Of a stretch of 64,000 nucleotides of DNA, positions 31,299 through 42,463 are shown piece by piece. The position numbers were made by a program, and so were the translations under genes. How positions within the stretch are numbered: position 1 is the first letter of the stretch; each line of letters opens with the position of its first letter. The notes beneath the pieces are model-generated. The model had not been told where the DNA came from. It did not search any database and was given only the letters and a program-made list of their open reading frames with translations. Origin of the DNA: Parnassius smintheus behrii (lineage: Eukaryota > Arthropoda > Insecta > Lepidoptera > Papilionidae); NCBI GenBank assembly GCA_036936625.1, contig JAUPFT010000018.1:27269261-27333260 (forward strand). Direction: 5' to 3'.

Positions 31299-33951
31299 GA
31301 CATCTGTTCTCGACGCCTCGGCAGTCTTGAACCTGTCCATCCTTTGGCTACGCGTAGACAGAGAAGACTATCCGCGCGTCTACGGATGCCTCTATAGGTC
31401 CCATAGCGGTAATGCCGAAACATACCGACTCTTCGACCACGTCCAAATGGCTACAGATTCGTTGCTATAGCAGATTCCTCCACAGAGATCGTGATCCTCG
31501 GCGACTTTAGTGCCCACCACGCCAAATGCCTGGGTTCATGTTCAACCGATCATGCGGGGAGCTCTGTTCATGATTTAGCCTTGGCATATGGTCTGACACA
31601 ACTGGTTACTTCGCCTACGCGGATTCCAGATGTGGAGGATCATGCACCTTCCCTGTTGGACCTTCAGCTGACCTCTAATCCGGACGGATATCAGATTTCC
31701 GTCGACGCCCCTTATGGCTCCTCGGACCATTGTCTTGTCCGGAGTATGGTGCCACTCACGCTGAAATCGCGGTTGCATTCTGCAGACTGCCGCCGTGTTT
31801 GGCACTATAGGTCAGCTGATTGAGATTGGATGCGGTCTTTCTTTGCATCCTACCCTTGGGGGCGGGTTTGATTCTCGCTGAACGATCGCAAAGTTGTTGC
31901 TGATTCTGTCGCTGATGTGGTGCTGTATGGAATAGAACTTTTTATTCCATTATCTGTGGTGCCATCGGAGGCAAATCTCAGCTATGGTTTGGTCACTCCT
32001 GTAAAATAGCATCATGCTATAAGCAGGAGTGCTACCAAGCCTGAGCTGACGCATCAACGTCCCGGGATGTAAACACCAGCGCCCTAAAAAGAAGTATAAT
32101 TCCGCTTCCAGGTCCTTCAAAAGAGTCATTGCTAAGGCAAAGTCAGAGCACATAGGCAGAATTGGCGAGAAACTAGTTCGCCTTCCTTCTGGAACCCGTG
32201 CATTCTGGTCTCTCGCCAAGGCTGTCTAGGGGAATTTCTGTCAGTCATCTCTTCCATCTCTGCGCAGGAAGGACGAGTCACTGGCCCATACTGCAAAGGA
32301 GAAAATCGATCTGCAAGGCTCTTTCTTTGCGTCCAACTCGACTCTCGATGACGGGGGAGTACGCCGCCGACCATCCCGCGGTGTGAGTGCTCTATGCCGG
32401 AGGTGCGGTTCACACAACGCTCGGTTCGTAAAGCCCTCCTCTCCCTGGAAATCCACAAGTCGAGTGGGCCGGACGGAATCCCCCCAATGGTGCTGAGCAC
32501 GTGTGCTCCAGATTTGGCACCGGTTTTAACGCGTCTTTACCGGTACTCCTACTCCCTAGGCGTAGTTACAAAATCATAGAAGACGGCTTTCGTTCCCCCG
32601 ATCCCTAAAAAAGGCGACCGCTCAGACCCGTCCAACTACGGGTCCATCGCCATCACCTCCTTGTTCTCTAAAACAATGGAGTCCATTGTAAACTTTCAGC
32701 TCATGACGTACCTTGAAGATTACCAGCTGATTAGTGATCGCCAATACGGTTTTAGTCGTGGTCTATCAGCTGGTGACCTTCTGATCTATCTGACTCATAG
32801 ATGGGCGGCAGCAGTAGAGTCCAAGGGGGAGATCGGCGAAGGCCTTCGATAGGTTTGGCACAAAGCGCTTCTTTCGTAGCTTCCTCCCTATGGGCTTCCC
32901 GAGAAATTGTGCAATTGTATCACCAGCTTTCTTGCATGTCGGAGCATCAAGGTCGATGTAGACGGTGCAAGCTCTGATTACAAGCCTATTAATGTTGGTG
33001 TTCCACAAGGCTGCGTGCTATCGCCGACGCTGTTTCTTCTGCATATTAATGATATTTTGCAAGCTATGCAGATGACAGCACTGGTGATGCTCTGTACACC
33101 AGCCGTGTCAATATTTCTCGAGACAACGTCTCCAAGTAGCGGGACAAACTTGTGTCTGAAGTCGAGTTTTTGCTGAACAAAGTCTCGGATTGGAGGCAAC
33201 TAAATCTGGTCCAGTTTAACCCTCAGAAGACACAAGTTTGGGCGTTAACCGCTAAAAAGAACCCCTTTGTCGTATCTCCTCAGTTTCAAGGCACTCCCTT
33301 TGTTGCCTCAGCCAAAATCGGAATCCTCGGCGTCGACATATCGAGTGACGTGCAGTTTCGTGCTCACTTGGAAGAGAAGGCCAAATTGGCCTCTAAAAAA
33401 CTTGGCGTGCTCAGCAGAGCGGGACAGTATTTCATGCCGGCATACCGCCTGCAACTTTACAAGACGCAGGTTCGGCCGCACATGGAATACTGTTTCCATC
33501 TTTGGGCTGGGGCTCCCCAGTACCAGCTCCTTCCACTTGACCGCATCCAGTGCAGAGCGGCTCGAATCGTCGACGACCGAGTGCTTTCCGATCGGCTCGA
33601 TTCACCGGCGCTGCGAAGAGATGTTGCATCTCTTTGTATTTTCTTTCGCATATACCAAGGGGAGTGCTCTGAAGAATTGTTCGGATTAATTCCAGCCGCC
33701 AAATTTCGTGAACGCACTACGCGGCAAACGTCCCGAAACCATCTACACCATCTGGATGCTTGGCGGTCCACCACTGTACATTTCACAAGGAGTTGTCTTC
33801 CGCGTACGACCTCTCTGTGGAATAGTTTACCACCGGCGATTTTTCCGGACCGATACGACCTGCAATTCCCCTGTTGCGGATGTTCATGGGCGGCGGAATT
33901 CACTTAACATCAGGTGAACCATATGCTCGTTTGCCCCCTCTTCTAAAAAAA
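31299..33951 (+). mobile_element. LINE copy 4, 5'-truncated and decayed
   Basis: It enters the LINE at GGACATCTGTTCTCGACGCC (endonuclease region) and continues to GCTCGTTTGCCCCCTCTTCT followed by only seven A. It has many substitutions, small deletions and stops compared with copies 1-3, so it is clearly older. The surviving pieces are the next entries. Confidence 0.92.
31491..33907 (+). pseudogene. LINE copy 4 protein remnants
   Basis: Recognisable pieces in order: ILGDFSAHHAKCLG (endonuclease), SSDHCLVRSMVPLTLK, then stops; MPEVRFTQRSVRKALLSLEI; MFSKTMESIVNFQLMTYLED with GFSRGLSAGDLLIYLTH; a small deletion at about 32835 where the first catalytic RT Asp should be; GVPQGCVLSPTLFLLHINDI; another deletion removing the Tyr of YADD near 33060; and an open C-terminal stretch from LLNKVSDWRQLNLVQF (33152) to 33907. 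Both polymerase active-site blocks are damaged. It cannot be functional. Confidence 0.9.
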
Positions 33952-35449
33952 CCCTATTGAAATCGTATTTTTGTCAAATAATTCTAGAAAGGCCAGTACA
34001 AGTCTATTTGCGGACATGGTCATTTCTCGTCATGGAGAAGTTTTGTCTACTGTCTGGATTTGCGCAGTCTGCTTGACAGGTAGACTGACGATCGAAGTGG
34101 TAGACGTCTCGCACCTTAACGCTGCCCGTAACTGCTGACCATCTCAATCGGAAGTTTTAATGTTTTCTTGGCGTTACCCAAAGACGCTTCACAGGACACC
34201 AACGGAACGGAATGAGATAATCAATTCTCTTATACCACGCGTCACATATAGTTCAATCATTATAAGGTATATTTTCTCTGTATGACTTCAGCGTGGATTA
34301 GACTATATACGTTAGATTTGACTAGTTAGCCATTGAAAATTTAACATGAAATAACAACAGAAAGTAAAAGGAAACGAATGGCTTAGGACCGTATTTTGTA
34401 GCATTTCTTTGGGGAGACCTATTAACAGCACCGAACTTGAGAAAGACCGTAGTGGTTTATTATGATGAAAATAATGACGACGATGATGATTTGAACATCA
34501 AAGCAAATTAATAATTTTAGATTCTGGTTGAGCTGTATTGCATGCGTTCACATTAATTGCTTTCTTACATTTGATCTTACCATATTATATATATAAGAGT
34601 TAAGGCACTATTGTTTTACCACCGTGTATAGACTTCATTGTACCATATTTTGTTAAGAAAATGACAAAAAAGGAAAATAACAGCGCAGAAAAATAAACTT
34701 AAATTTAAAGGATGACGAACGACAAATACATTTTAATAAATAAAAATACTATAGCAATAAATTTGCCTGCTATTCGGATAAATTCAAATTTTAACCATAA
34801 ATTTTTCACAACTACTAAAATTGTCAGATTAGAATAATTTTGTACACAGTTTTTAAATTATAACATTTATTAAATAAAACTTATGGATATCATTTCTGAT
34901 CGGCTCAAAATAATAAATAATGCAAAGTAAAACTAATATAATTCTATGTATAATTTGAGCAATTGTTATATCAATAATGACAGTGCGCGATGTCAGAGCT
35001 GTCGGATCGTCAACATTTTATGCCGGGCGGGGGAAAGCCCGCCTATTTACCGACCGCGTTTCTAGACTATGACTATGTGTCTAGACGGCTGTTCCAGGAG
35101 GTCATGTGCCAGTACCGCCATCACGCTTTCACATGTTTATTCCGACACGACGGAATAAGGCCCCGCCGTCATCGCTTACGTGATGTAATTTAGAATTAAT
35201 CATCAATTGCGTTTCGATTGTTCGTACATAAGATTTCTTTCGTCGGTCGTTGAAAAACGCGACGTATAATATGATATTTTGTGTGCCAAACAGATTTTCG
35301 TTAAATACCTTTTCGTTTTATTTGATAATTTATTTAACGTTACCGTTTAATCCCTAATGGAAAGATTTAGAGAAACGCAAAAAGGTGTGATAAAACAAAA
35401 TATCATTTCTCATTAATTTCATTCAATCCATAACCGTACCAGCCTATTA
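33952..35449. other. No supported gene
   Basis: The frame 34990-35193 (67 codons) starts with ATG and is GC-richer (GTCAGAGCTGTCGGATCG, GGGCGGGGGAAAGCCCGCC with a small hairpin). I recognise no domain and there is no neighbouring coding context. It may be a repeat fragment. The remainder is AT-rich. Confidence 0.35.
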
Positions 35450-35522
35450 AAGTTCACCGTTGCCACACGCACAAAGTTGCCACGCATGGCCAGCGGGTTA
35501 GCGACCGCAGTTTTTATTTTTA
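35450..35522 (+). repeat. Family A repeat, copy 3, left half
   Basis: AGTTGCCACGCATGGCCAGC and GACCGCAGTTTTTATTTTTA match 1310-1358. The repeat resumes at 42817 (GTCGG, then AGATGCTGCTGCCCATCTCT, CCTCCGTC, TTACGACACCCAT). The interruption is the TIR element of the next entry. The uninterrupted copy at 1302 supplies the pre-insertion order. Confidence 0.65.
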
Positions 35523-36482
35523 AAGCGCTTCTACACGGTCGGGACCAACCACCAACCGTCGTGACCTTGGTCGGGTCAACCGATTTTTGTATTCGTTCCA
35601 GACGGTCGGGTGGTTGACTCAACTTGACAGTTTCTCTGGTATTTAAAGAGTAAAGACGTAAGGTAGTTACTTTTAAAAATGGCTCCTTGCTTTTCTGTAC
35701 AACAAAAAAATCGGTTTAGCTTTAACGTTTTTACGCTTGAACAAAGATGAAAAAAAAAACTGGATAAAATTGTGGCTGAAAGAGCGCATTACTTTAAACA
35801 AACATGACATGGTACTTTACGTCATGGTAAATCACAGTACAGTGACAAGAATTCGGTCAGGACCTCACGTTCTTTGCTTCCGTTCGTATCCATAGTGCCG
35901 TTAAACATCCGCCTGCGATGACTGCTAAGCGCGCACTGAGTCTGAGGCGCTCTCCGCTCTCGTCGGCCGACAGCGTTCCACACGGTCGGCGTCAACCACG
36001 GACCCAGTGTTGCCGATGTGGCATTTTTAATGCTAAATTTGGCATATTTTTAAACCTGTTGGAATGAAACAATTGGCTTTAGCAAATTGCATATTTATGC
36101 ATTTTTCGAATTTTACGTACTAGTGATTTCAATTCTTTTTATGGGATAGACAAATTGTTTACACTCACTGCCATATCTCACTGTTCACTCAATATTTACT
36201 CTGTGCAAAAGATTGAACTAAACCCATAGACTAAAAATTAAAAATTGTTACTGTGATTGATTATTATGGCAACTCTATTATGATTTGGGGACTTTCCCGA
36301 ATAGTGAAAGATTTTTTTTATTTTCCGAGTAAGCAATGTGTAATGTTTTGATTCATTCGCATTCGGACCATTACTCAACAAGTGCAATACCGATACTTGT
36401 AATAGCTTTAAAATAAACGTTTGTGCTTTTGTTTTGTGTGGGTGCTTTAAAAGTAGTTTACAATTGACTTTGGAGGGATAAT

Positions 36483-37001
36483 ATGCCTCCAAAATATGAA
36501 CAACATTATCGAGAAGAATGGGAGAAGATGAGTGAGTATAAACAATGGCTTACACGAGCTAAAGAAGATTCGACCAAAGCTTACTGCAAATACTGTAAGT
36601 GCAACATTATAGCCAAAGTATCCTGTTTAAAACAACACATTGGTACATCAAAACATGCGAAACATGTTGTGCTGAAAAAAAGTAAAAAAAGTGATTTTCC
36701 TAAGGTGCATATTCAACTAGATACCCAAAGAGCAGAGTGTTTACTTGCGTTATTTGTAAGTGAACATGCATCTACTTTAACAGTGGACCACTTGTCCGAA
36801 ATGTGTAAAAAAACATTTTCTGATAGTCGAAGTGCCGATATTAAATTACACCGAACGAAATGTACCAACATCATTAAATATGCATTGGCACCACACTTTA
36901 TTTCAGAACTGGTTCAGACATAGGCCATAATAAGTTTAGTATACTGGTTGACGAATCCACAGACATCTCAGTCACAAAAATTCTCGGCACATCAATCCGA
37001 T
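36483..37001 (+). pseudogene. hAT transposase, BED finger and N-terminal part
   Basis: It starts at ATG 36483 (MPPKYEQHYREEWEKMSEYK). A BED-type zinc finger is visible as CKYCKCNIIAKVSCLKQHIG followed by TSKHAKH (Cys-Cys-His-His). Next come AECLLALFVSEHASTLTVDH and CKKTFSDSRSADIKLHRTKC. The frame ends at 36923 through a small indel in the GTTCAGACATAGG region. In another phase it continues as DIGHNKFSILVDESTDISVT, which includes the first catalytic Asp (LVDEST), and KILGTSIRF until the short element. The style resembles the ZBED/SCAND3-like hAT group found in insects and vertebrates. Confidence 0.88.
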
Positions 37002-37320
37002 TTTTTTTTATAGGAATTGTGTGACAAACGAGCACACAGTCCACCTGATGGTAAGTGGTTACTGTGGCCCATAGACATCTACATCTATCCTCGATTACGA
37101 ATCAAAATGCAGATGCGTTGTCACCCGTGAGGACTAAGATGGAATGCCTCGTTTCCAGTAAAAAGGGTCTCCGCTTCTCGACACTCACCATCCGAAATAC
37201 AGCAGCATTAAGCTACTATTTCACGCTGGTATTCTGTGAGAGCGTGGTCCTTCCCCGGTCGAGCCGACCCATTCGTGCTACAACTATACTACTAATATGA
37301 CTGCAGCATGGCTCTACCAC
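37002..37320 (-). repeat. Short non-autonomous retroelement, LINE-ended family, in hAT
   Basis: A near-complete copy in reverse: TTTTTTTTATAGG tail, GACAAACGAGCACACAGTCC, CACCTGATGGTAAGTGG, GGCCCATAGACATCTACATC and CAGATGCGTTGTCACCCGTG. It reaches GGTCGAGCCGACCCATTCGT and the 5' end GCATGGCTCTACCACG. It splits the hAT coding sense between ILGTSIRF and RYYDSSHKN. CCGAT at both borders may be part of the target duplication. Confidence 0.88.
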
Positions 37321-37468
37321 GTATATACCGATATTATGATAGTTCACATAAAAATATTATCACGACATTTTTAGGATTGGTTGACATAGAAAACGGGACA
37401 GCTGATGCTATAGTAAACGGCCTCAAGAGTCTTTTTGCAGAGCTTAAACTAAATATGAAAAACTTAAG
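37321..37468 (+). pseudogene. hAT transposase, second fragment
   Basis: It encodes YRYYDSSHKNIITTFLGLVD then IENGTADAIVNGLKSLFAEL KLNMKNL. This is the part of the transposase between the first and second catalytic Asp regions. It is open and ends at the tRNA-SINE insertion. Confidence 0.8.
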
Positions 37469-37740
37469 GGGCAGGCCTGGTGGTCTAGTGGTTAGTGACC
37501 CTGACTGCTATGCCGGAGGTCGTGGGTTCGATTCCCACCCAGGACAAATGTTTGTGTGATGAGCACGATCATTGTTCTGTGTCTGGGTGTAATTTATCTA
37601 TAATATTTATGTATTTAGAAATATATAAGTATGTTTATCAGTTGTCTAGTACCCATAACACAAGCTCTGCTTAGCTTGGGACTAGATGGCGTTGTGTGAT
37701 AGTTGTGAAATATTATTATTATTACTATTATTATTATTAA
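37469..37740 (+). repeat. tRNA-headed SINE, full length
   Basis: The head TGGTCTAGTGGTTAGTGACC is an A box and GTGGGTTCGATTCCCACCC a B box. The pair resembles tRNA-Glu. The body is GTTTGTGTGATGAGCACGAT, CTGTGTCTGGGTGTAATTTA, TCAGTTGTCTAGTACCCATA and CTTGGGACTAGATGGCGTTG. The tail is an ATT/ATA repeat. It is nearly identical to the copy at 43068-43329. It splits the hAT frame between MKNL and GIGTDNASS. Confidence 0.93.
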
Positions 37741-37908
37741 TAGGTATAGGAACTGATAATGCCAGTTCTGTGACTGGTATCAACAACGGTGTTCACAGCT
37801 TATTAAAAACTGAAACTGGCAATGAAAATCTGGTTTTGGTGCGGTGCCTTTGCCATTCTCTGCAATTAGCTATCACACATGCGTCTGAGGAGTCATTTCC
37901 GAGAAATT
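37741..37908 (+). pseudogene. hAT transposase, third fragment
   Basis: It encodes GIGTDNASSVTGINNGVHSL with the second catalytic Asp (TDNAS) and then VRCLCHSLQLAITHASEESF with the C..H motif of hAT enzymes (RCLCHSLQL). LINE copy 3 interrupts after FPRN. The frame continues beyond the LINE at 41267. Confidence 0.85.
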
Positions 37909-40900
37909 AACAGTGGTAGAGCCATGCGGCAGCTTTGCTGTTGCACGTATGGGCCGGCTCAAACCGGGGTGGTACCACGACCTCACAGAATACCGGCGTG
38001 AAGTGGAAGTTCTGCTTCCGCGTTTCGTCTGGTGAGTGCAGGTGGCCGGAGGCCCAAATCCCCCCCCCCCATCAACATGGTAGCGGAATTAAATAAAGAT
38101 AGACTACCCCAGGAGGGTACCAGCACCCCTGGAGAATCCCTCGCTGAGCATCCACGACCATGTTTCTCCACTCCTGAGCGTGAGTGCTCAGGCTGCCCCG
38201 CGTATTCTGGGGGGGGGCGAAATTCCGCTCAAGACTACAACTGCTCGGGGCAAACGGAGCAACAAGACCAAGGCGACCCCTGCCACGCTGTCCGTGAATT
38301 TCTGCAATATCAGGGGACTTCACTCCAACCTAAACGCCGTCCACTACCATCTCGAGACGGCGAGGCCGGCTCTGCTCTTTCTGACCGAGACGCAGGTGTC
38401 CTCTCCGGCTGATGTTTCGTATCTCTCCTACCCGGAGTACAAACTGGAACACTCCTTTGTGCCTCGGGCTGGAGTTTGCGTTTACGTCAGAGAGGACATC
38501 TGTTCTCGACGCCTCGGCAGACTTGAAGGTTCGGACCTGTCCATCCTTTGGCTACGCGTAGACAGCGACGACCATCCGCGCGTCTACGGGTGCCTCTATA
38601 GGTCCCACAGCGGTAATGCCGAAACAGACCGACTCTTCGACCACGTCCAAATGGCTGCAGATTCGTTGCTACAGCAGATCCCCTCCGCAGAGATCGTGAT
38701 CCTCGGCGACTTTAACGCCCATCACGCCGAATGGCTCGGTTCACGTTTAACCGATCATGCGGGGAGATCTGTTCATGATTTTGCCTTGGCATATGGTCTG
38801 ACACAACTGGTTACTTCGCCTACGCGGATTCCAGATGTGGAGGATCATGCACCTTCCCTGTTGGACCTTCTGCTGACCTCTCACCCGGACGGATATCAGA
38901 TTTCCGTCGACGCCCCTTTAGGCTCCTCGGACCATTGTCTGGTCCGGAGTGTTGTGCCACTCACGCTGAAATCGCGGTTGCATTCTGCAGGCTGCCACCG
39001 TGTTTGGCACTATAGGTCAGCCGATTGGGATGGGATGCGGTCTTTCTTTGCATCCTACCCTTGGGGGCGGGTTTGCTTCTCGCCGGATGATCCCAACGTT
39101 GTTGCGGATTCTGTTACTAATGTGGTACTTCAGGGTATGGAACTTTTTATTCCTTCCTCTGTGGTGCCCATTGGAGGCAAATCTCAGCCATGGTTTGGTC
39201 GCTCCTGTAAAATAGCATCATGCTATAAGCAGGAGTGCTACCAAGCCTGGGTTGATGCATCAGCGTCCCGGGATGTAAACACCAGCGCTCTAAAAAAGAA
39301 GTACAATTCCGCCTCTAGGTCCTTCAAAAGAGTCATTGCCAAGGCAAAGTCAGAGCACATAGGCAGAATTGGCGAGAAACTAGTTCGCCTTCCTTCTGGA
39401 ACCCGTGCATTCTGGTCTCTCGCCAAGGCTGTCCAGGGGAATTTCTGTCAGCCATCTCTTCCATCTCTGCACAGGGAGGACGACTCACTGGCCCATACTG
39501 CAAAGGAGAAAGCCGATCTTCTAGGCTCCTTCTTTGCGTCTAACTCGACTCTCGATGACGGGGGGAGTACGCCGCCGACCATCCCGCGGTGTGAGTGCTC
39601 CATGCCGGAAGTGCAGTTCACACAGCGCTCGGTTCGCAAAGCACTCCTCTCCCTGGACATCCACAAGTCGAGTGGGCCTGACGGAATCCCCCCAATTGTG
39701 CTGAGGACGTGTGCTCCAGAGTTGGCACCGGTTTTAACGCGTCTTTTCCGGTACTCCTACTCCCTAGGCGTAGTCCCAAAATCGTGGAAGACGGCTTTCG
39801 TCCACCCGATCCCTAAAAAAGGCGACCGCTCAGACCCGTCCAACTACCGGCCAATCGCCATCACCTCCTTGTTCTCCAAAACAATGGAGTCCATTGTAAA
39901 CTGCCAGCTCATGAGGTACCTTGAGGATCACCAGCTGATTAGTGACCGCCAATACGGTTTTCGCCGTGGTCGGTCAGCTGGTGATCTTCTGGTCTACCTC
40001 ACTCACAGATGGGCGGAGGCAGTAGAGTTCAAGGGGGAGGCATTGGCCGTTAGTTTGGACATTGCGAAGGCCTTCGATCGGGTTTGGCACAAAGCGCTTC
40101 TTTCGAAGCTCCCTTCCTATGGGCTTCCCGAGAAATTGTGCAATTGGATCACCAGCTTTCTTGCAGATCGGAGCATCAAGGTCGTTGTAGACGGTGCAAG
40201 CTCCGATTGCAAGCCTATTAATGCTGGTGTTCCACAGGGCTGCGTGCTATCGCCAACGCTGTTTCTTCTGCATATCAATGATATGCTGCATACCCGTAAC
40301 ATTCATTGCTATGCGGATGACAGCACTGGTGATGCTCTTTACACCGGCCGAGCCAATATTTCTCGGGAAAACGTCTCCGAGTGCCGGGACAAACTTGTGT
40401 CTGAAGTCGAGTCTTTGCTGAACAGAGTCTCGGATTGGGGACGACTAAATCTAGTCCAGTTTAACCCCCAGAAGACACAAGTTTGCGCGTTAACCGCTAA
40501 AAAGAACCCCTTTGTCGTATCCCCTCAGTTTCAAGGCACTCCCCTTGTTGCCTCAGCCACTATCGGAATCCTCGGCGTCGACATATCGAGTGACGTGCAG
40601 TTTCGTGGTCACTTGGAAGGGAAGGCCAAATTGGCCTCTAAAAAGCTTGGCGTGCTCAGCAGAGCGGGACAGTGTTTCATGCCGGCACACCGCCTGCAAC
40701 TTTACAAGGCGCAGGTTCGGCCGCACATGGAATACTGTTCCCATCTCTGGGCTGGGGCTCCCCAGTACCAGCTCCTTCCACTTGACCGCATTCAGCGCAG
40801 AGCGGCTCGAATCGTCGACGACCGAGTGCTTTCCGATCGGCTCGATTCACTGGCGTTGCGAAGAGATGTTGCATCTCTTTGCGTATTTTATCGCATCTAT

Positions 40901-41266
40901 CACGGGGAGTGCTCTGAGGAATTGTTCGGATTAATCCCAGCCGCCAAATTTCGTGAACGCACGACACGGCAAACGTCCCGATACCATCCACACCATCTGG
41001 ATGCTTGGCGGTCCACCACTGTACGCTTCACAAGGAGTTTTCTTCCACGTACAACCTCTCTGTGGAATAGTTTATCATCGGCGATTTTTCCGGACCGATA
41101 CGACCTGGGGACCTTCAAGAAAAGAGCTTACTCCTTTCTAAAGGGCCGGCAACGCACCCGCAATTCTCCTGGTGTTGCGGTTGATCATGGGCGGCGGTAG
41201 TCACTTAACATCAGGTGAGCCGCATGCTCGTTTGCCCCCTCTTCTATAAAAAAAAAAAAAATAAAT
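37909..41266 (+). mobile_element. LINE copy 3, full length, best-preserved
   Basis: 5' AACAGTGGTAGAGCCATGCG follows GAGAAAT of the hAT. The 3' tail is CTATA followed by poly(A) and AATAAATA. The hAT frame resumes immediately with IEFLIRETYNWF. The duplicated target is only AAAT or ambiguous with the tail. Its coding region downstream of the G tract is fully open, making it the only one of the four copies with an intact endonuclease-RT frame. Confidence 0.93.
38180..41200 (+). CDS. LINE copy 3 endonuclease/reverse transcriptase, open over 1006 codons
   Basis: The protein would nick genomic DNA and copy LINE RNA into the nick. The endonuclease occupies roughly residues 35-265 (NFCNIRGLHSNL, FLTETQ, GDFNAHHAEW, GSSDHCLVRS). 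The reverse transcriptase lies roughly at residues 530-790 (PKKGDRSDPSNYRPIAITSL, SLDIAKAFDRVWH, GVPQGCVLSPTLF, CYADDSTGD near 710). The C-terminal region is HMEYCSHLWAGAPQYQL to GVAVDHGRR. The natural start is probably the ATG at 38077. This copy has 9 Gs in the tract at about 38209 against 8 (copy 1) or 11 (copy 2), so that ATG is one base out of phase and its frame stops at 38412. The first codon given here is only the start of the open frame. Activity would need another start or slippage at the G tract. Confidence 0.92.
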   Translation: MSAQAAPRILGGGEIPLKTTTARGKRSNKTKATPATLSVNFCNIRGLHSNLNAVHYHLETARPALLFLTETQVSSPADVSYLSYPEYKLEHSFVPRAGVCVYVREDICSRRLGRLEGSDLSILWLRVDSDDHPRVYGCLYRSHSGNAETDRLFDHVQMAADSLLQQIPSAEIVILGDFNAHHAEWLGSRLTDHAGRSVHDFALAYGLTQLVTSPTRIPDVEDHAPSLLDLLLTSHPDGYQISVDAPLGSSDHCLVRSVVPLTLKSRLHSAGCHRVWHYRSADWDGMRSFFASYPWGRVCFSPDDPNVVADSVTNVVLQGMELFIPSSVVPIGGKSQPWFGRSCKIASCYKQECYQAWVDASASRDVNTSALKKKYNSASRSFKRVIAKAKSEHIGRIGEKLVRLPSGTRAFWSLAKAVQGNFCQPSLPSLHREDDSLAHTAKEKADLLGSFFASNSTLDDGGSTPPTIPRCECSMPEVQFTQRSVRKALLSLDIHKSSGPDGIPPIVLRTCAPELAPVLTRLFRYSYSLGVVPKSWKTAFVHPIPKKGDRSDPSNYRPIAITSLFSKTMESIVNCQLMRYLEDHQLISDRQYGFRRGRSAGDLLVYLTHRWAEAVEFKGEALAVSLDIAKAFDRVWHKALLSKLPSYGLPEKLCNWITSFLADRSIKVVVDGASSDCKPINAGVPQGCVLSPTLFLLHINDMLHTRNIHCYADDSTGDALYTGRANISRENVSECRDKLVSEVESLLNRVSDWGRLNLVQFNPQKTQVCALTAKKNPFVVSPQFQGTPLVASATIGILGVDISSDVQFRGHLEGKAKLASKKLGVLSRAGQCFMPAHRLQLYKAQVRPHMEYCSHLWAGAPQYQLLPLDRIQRRAARIVDDRVLSDRLDSLALRRDVASLCVFYRIYHGECSEELFGLIPAAKFRERTTRQTSRYHPHHLDAWRSTTVRFTRSFLPRTTSLWNSLSSAIFPDRYDLGTFKKRAYSFLKGRQRTRNSPGVAVDHGRR

Positions 41267-42463
41267 AAATATTGAGTTTTTAATCCGAGAAACATATAAT
41301 TGGTTTAGCCATTCCTCCAACCGACAGTTGTTTTACAAGGAGCTATACAAGACCATTAACTGTGGAAAAGAACCTTTGAAAATAACTCAGGTGTGCAGTA
41401 CGCGATGGTTGTCTATTGAGCCTGCTGTCCGCAGGGTTATAGATCAATGGCTGGAATTAAAAACGCATTTCGAAATTGTCAAACAAAAAGAAAATTGCCA
41501 TATGGCTGAAATGCTTTATTCTATGTATAACGATCCTGTGAATCATCTGTATCTGCTATATTTATTGCCTATGTTAGATCAAGTGCAAAGGGTAAATAAC
41601 AATTTTGAAAGCAGCGACCGAGACCCGACTAAACTGCTGAATGATTTGGTTGAACTGGTTGAATCAATCGCCAGAAGAATCATATTGCCAACAGCGCGAA
41701 TTGATGTGTTGACAGCTACAAATCTTAAAAGCTATCTAGACCAATCTCCATACATGGGCTATGGTTTTGAACTGAAGCTGACTGAATATGAACTTTTACC
41801 TGAAGCCGAACGTAATCTGCGGCATCGCTGTAAGCAGTTTACACTTAAACTTGTACAAGAAATGCGATCAAGGTTGCCAACAAATGTAAAGATATTACGA
41901 ACAATGAACATGATTTCTGTACAAGAAACTTTAAAAGCTACAAAACCACCAATAATAGAACTCGCACAAGAATTCGGCTGCCAGGCCAATGAAATTGAAC
42001 GTATAGTTATACAGTGGAGAAATATTCAACATACCGACTGGGACAATAAATGTTCAACTGTCGAATTTTGGTCGGAGGTTCATGAATACAAAGACTCTGC
42101 GGATAATAATCCATTTTCGGAGTTAGCTTCTTTGGCCATATCTATTCTTTCTTTGCCACACTCGAATGCTGAGATAGAACGAGTATTCAGCCAAATGAAT
42201 ATTGTAAAAACAAAATTAAGAAATCGTATGTCACTACATACTCTGAACTCGATCCTACACATCAGATATGGCCTTAAAAATCAGGAAAATGTTGTCATTC
42301 CTATAACATTCCCGAACATGTTTTAAAACAGATTAGAGGGATTAAAGAGTCGCTTGTGATGCCAATGACTATTGCTTTTGAAGATGGCCCTTCAACATCA
42401 CAAGCACAAGTACACGACGAAGCTGATATTGATGATCTACAAATATTATTTGATTTATCTTGA
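41267..42463 (+). pseudogene. hAT transposase, C-terminal half with dimerisation domain
   Basis: It continues IEFLIRETYNWFSHSSNRQL and FYKELYKTINCG, then STRWLSIEPAVRRVIDQWLE with the C..TRW block. A long helical region follows, then the hAT C-terminal dimerisation domain: ASLAISILSLPHSNAEIERV, FSQMNIVKTKLRNRMS. The frame shifts by one base near 42305 (first stop at 42326). A final acidic stretch IPEHVLKQIRGIKESLVMPM to DDLQILFDLS remains open to 42463 in another phase. The catalytic Glu of hAT enzymes is expected near the NAEIERVFS region. Confidence 0.88.

Noticed and set aside
37469..37545. tRNA gene (A and B boxes, tRNA-Glu-like)
   Set aside because: The same unit with the same long non-tRNA body occurs at 43068 and, truncated, at 24274, so it is a SINE head.
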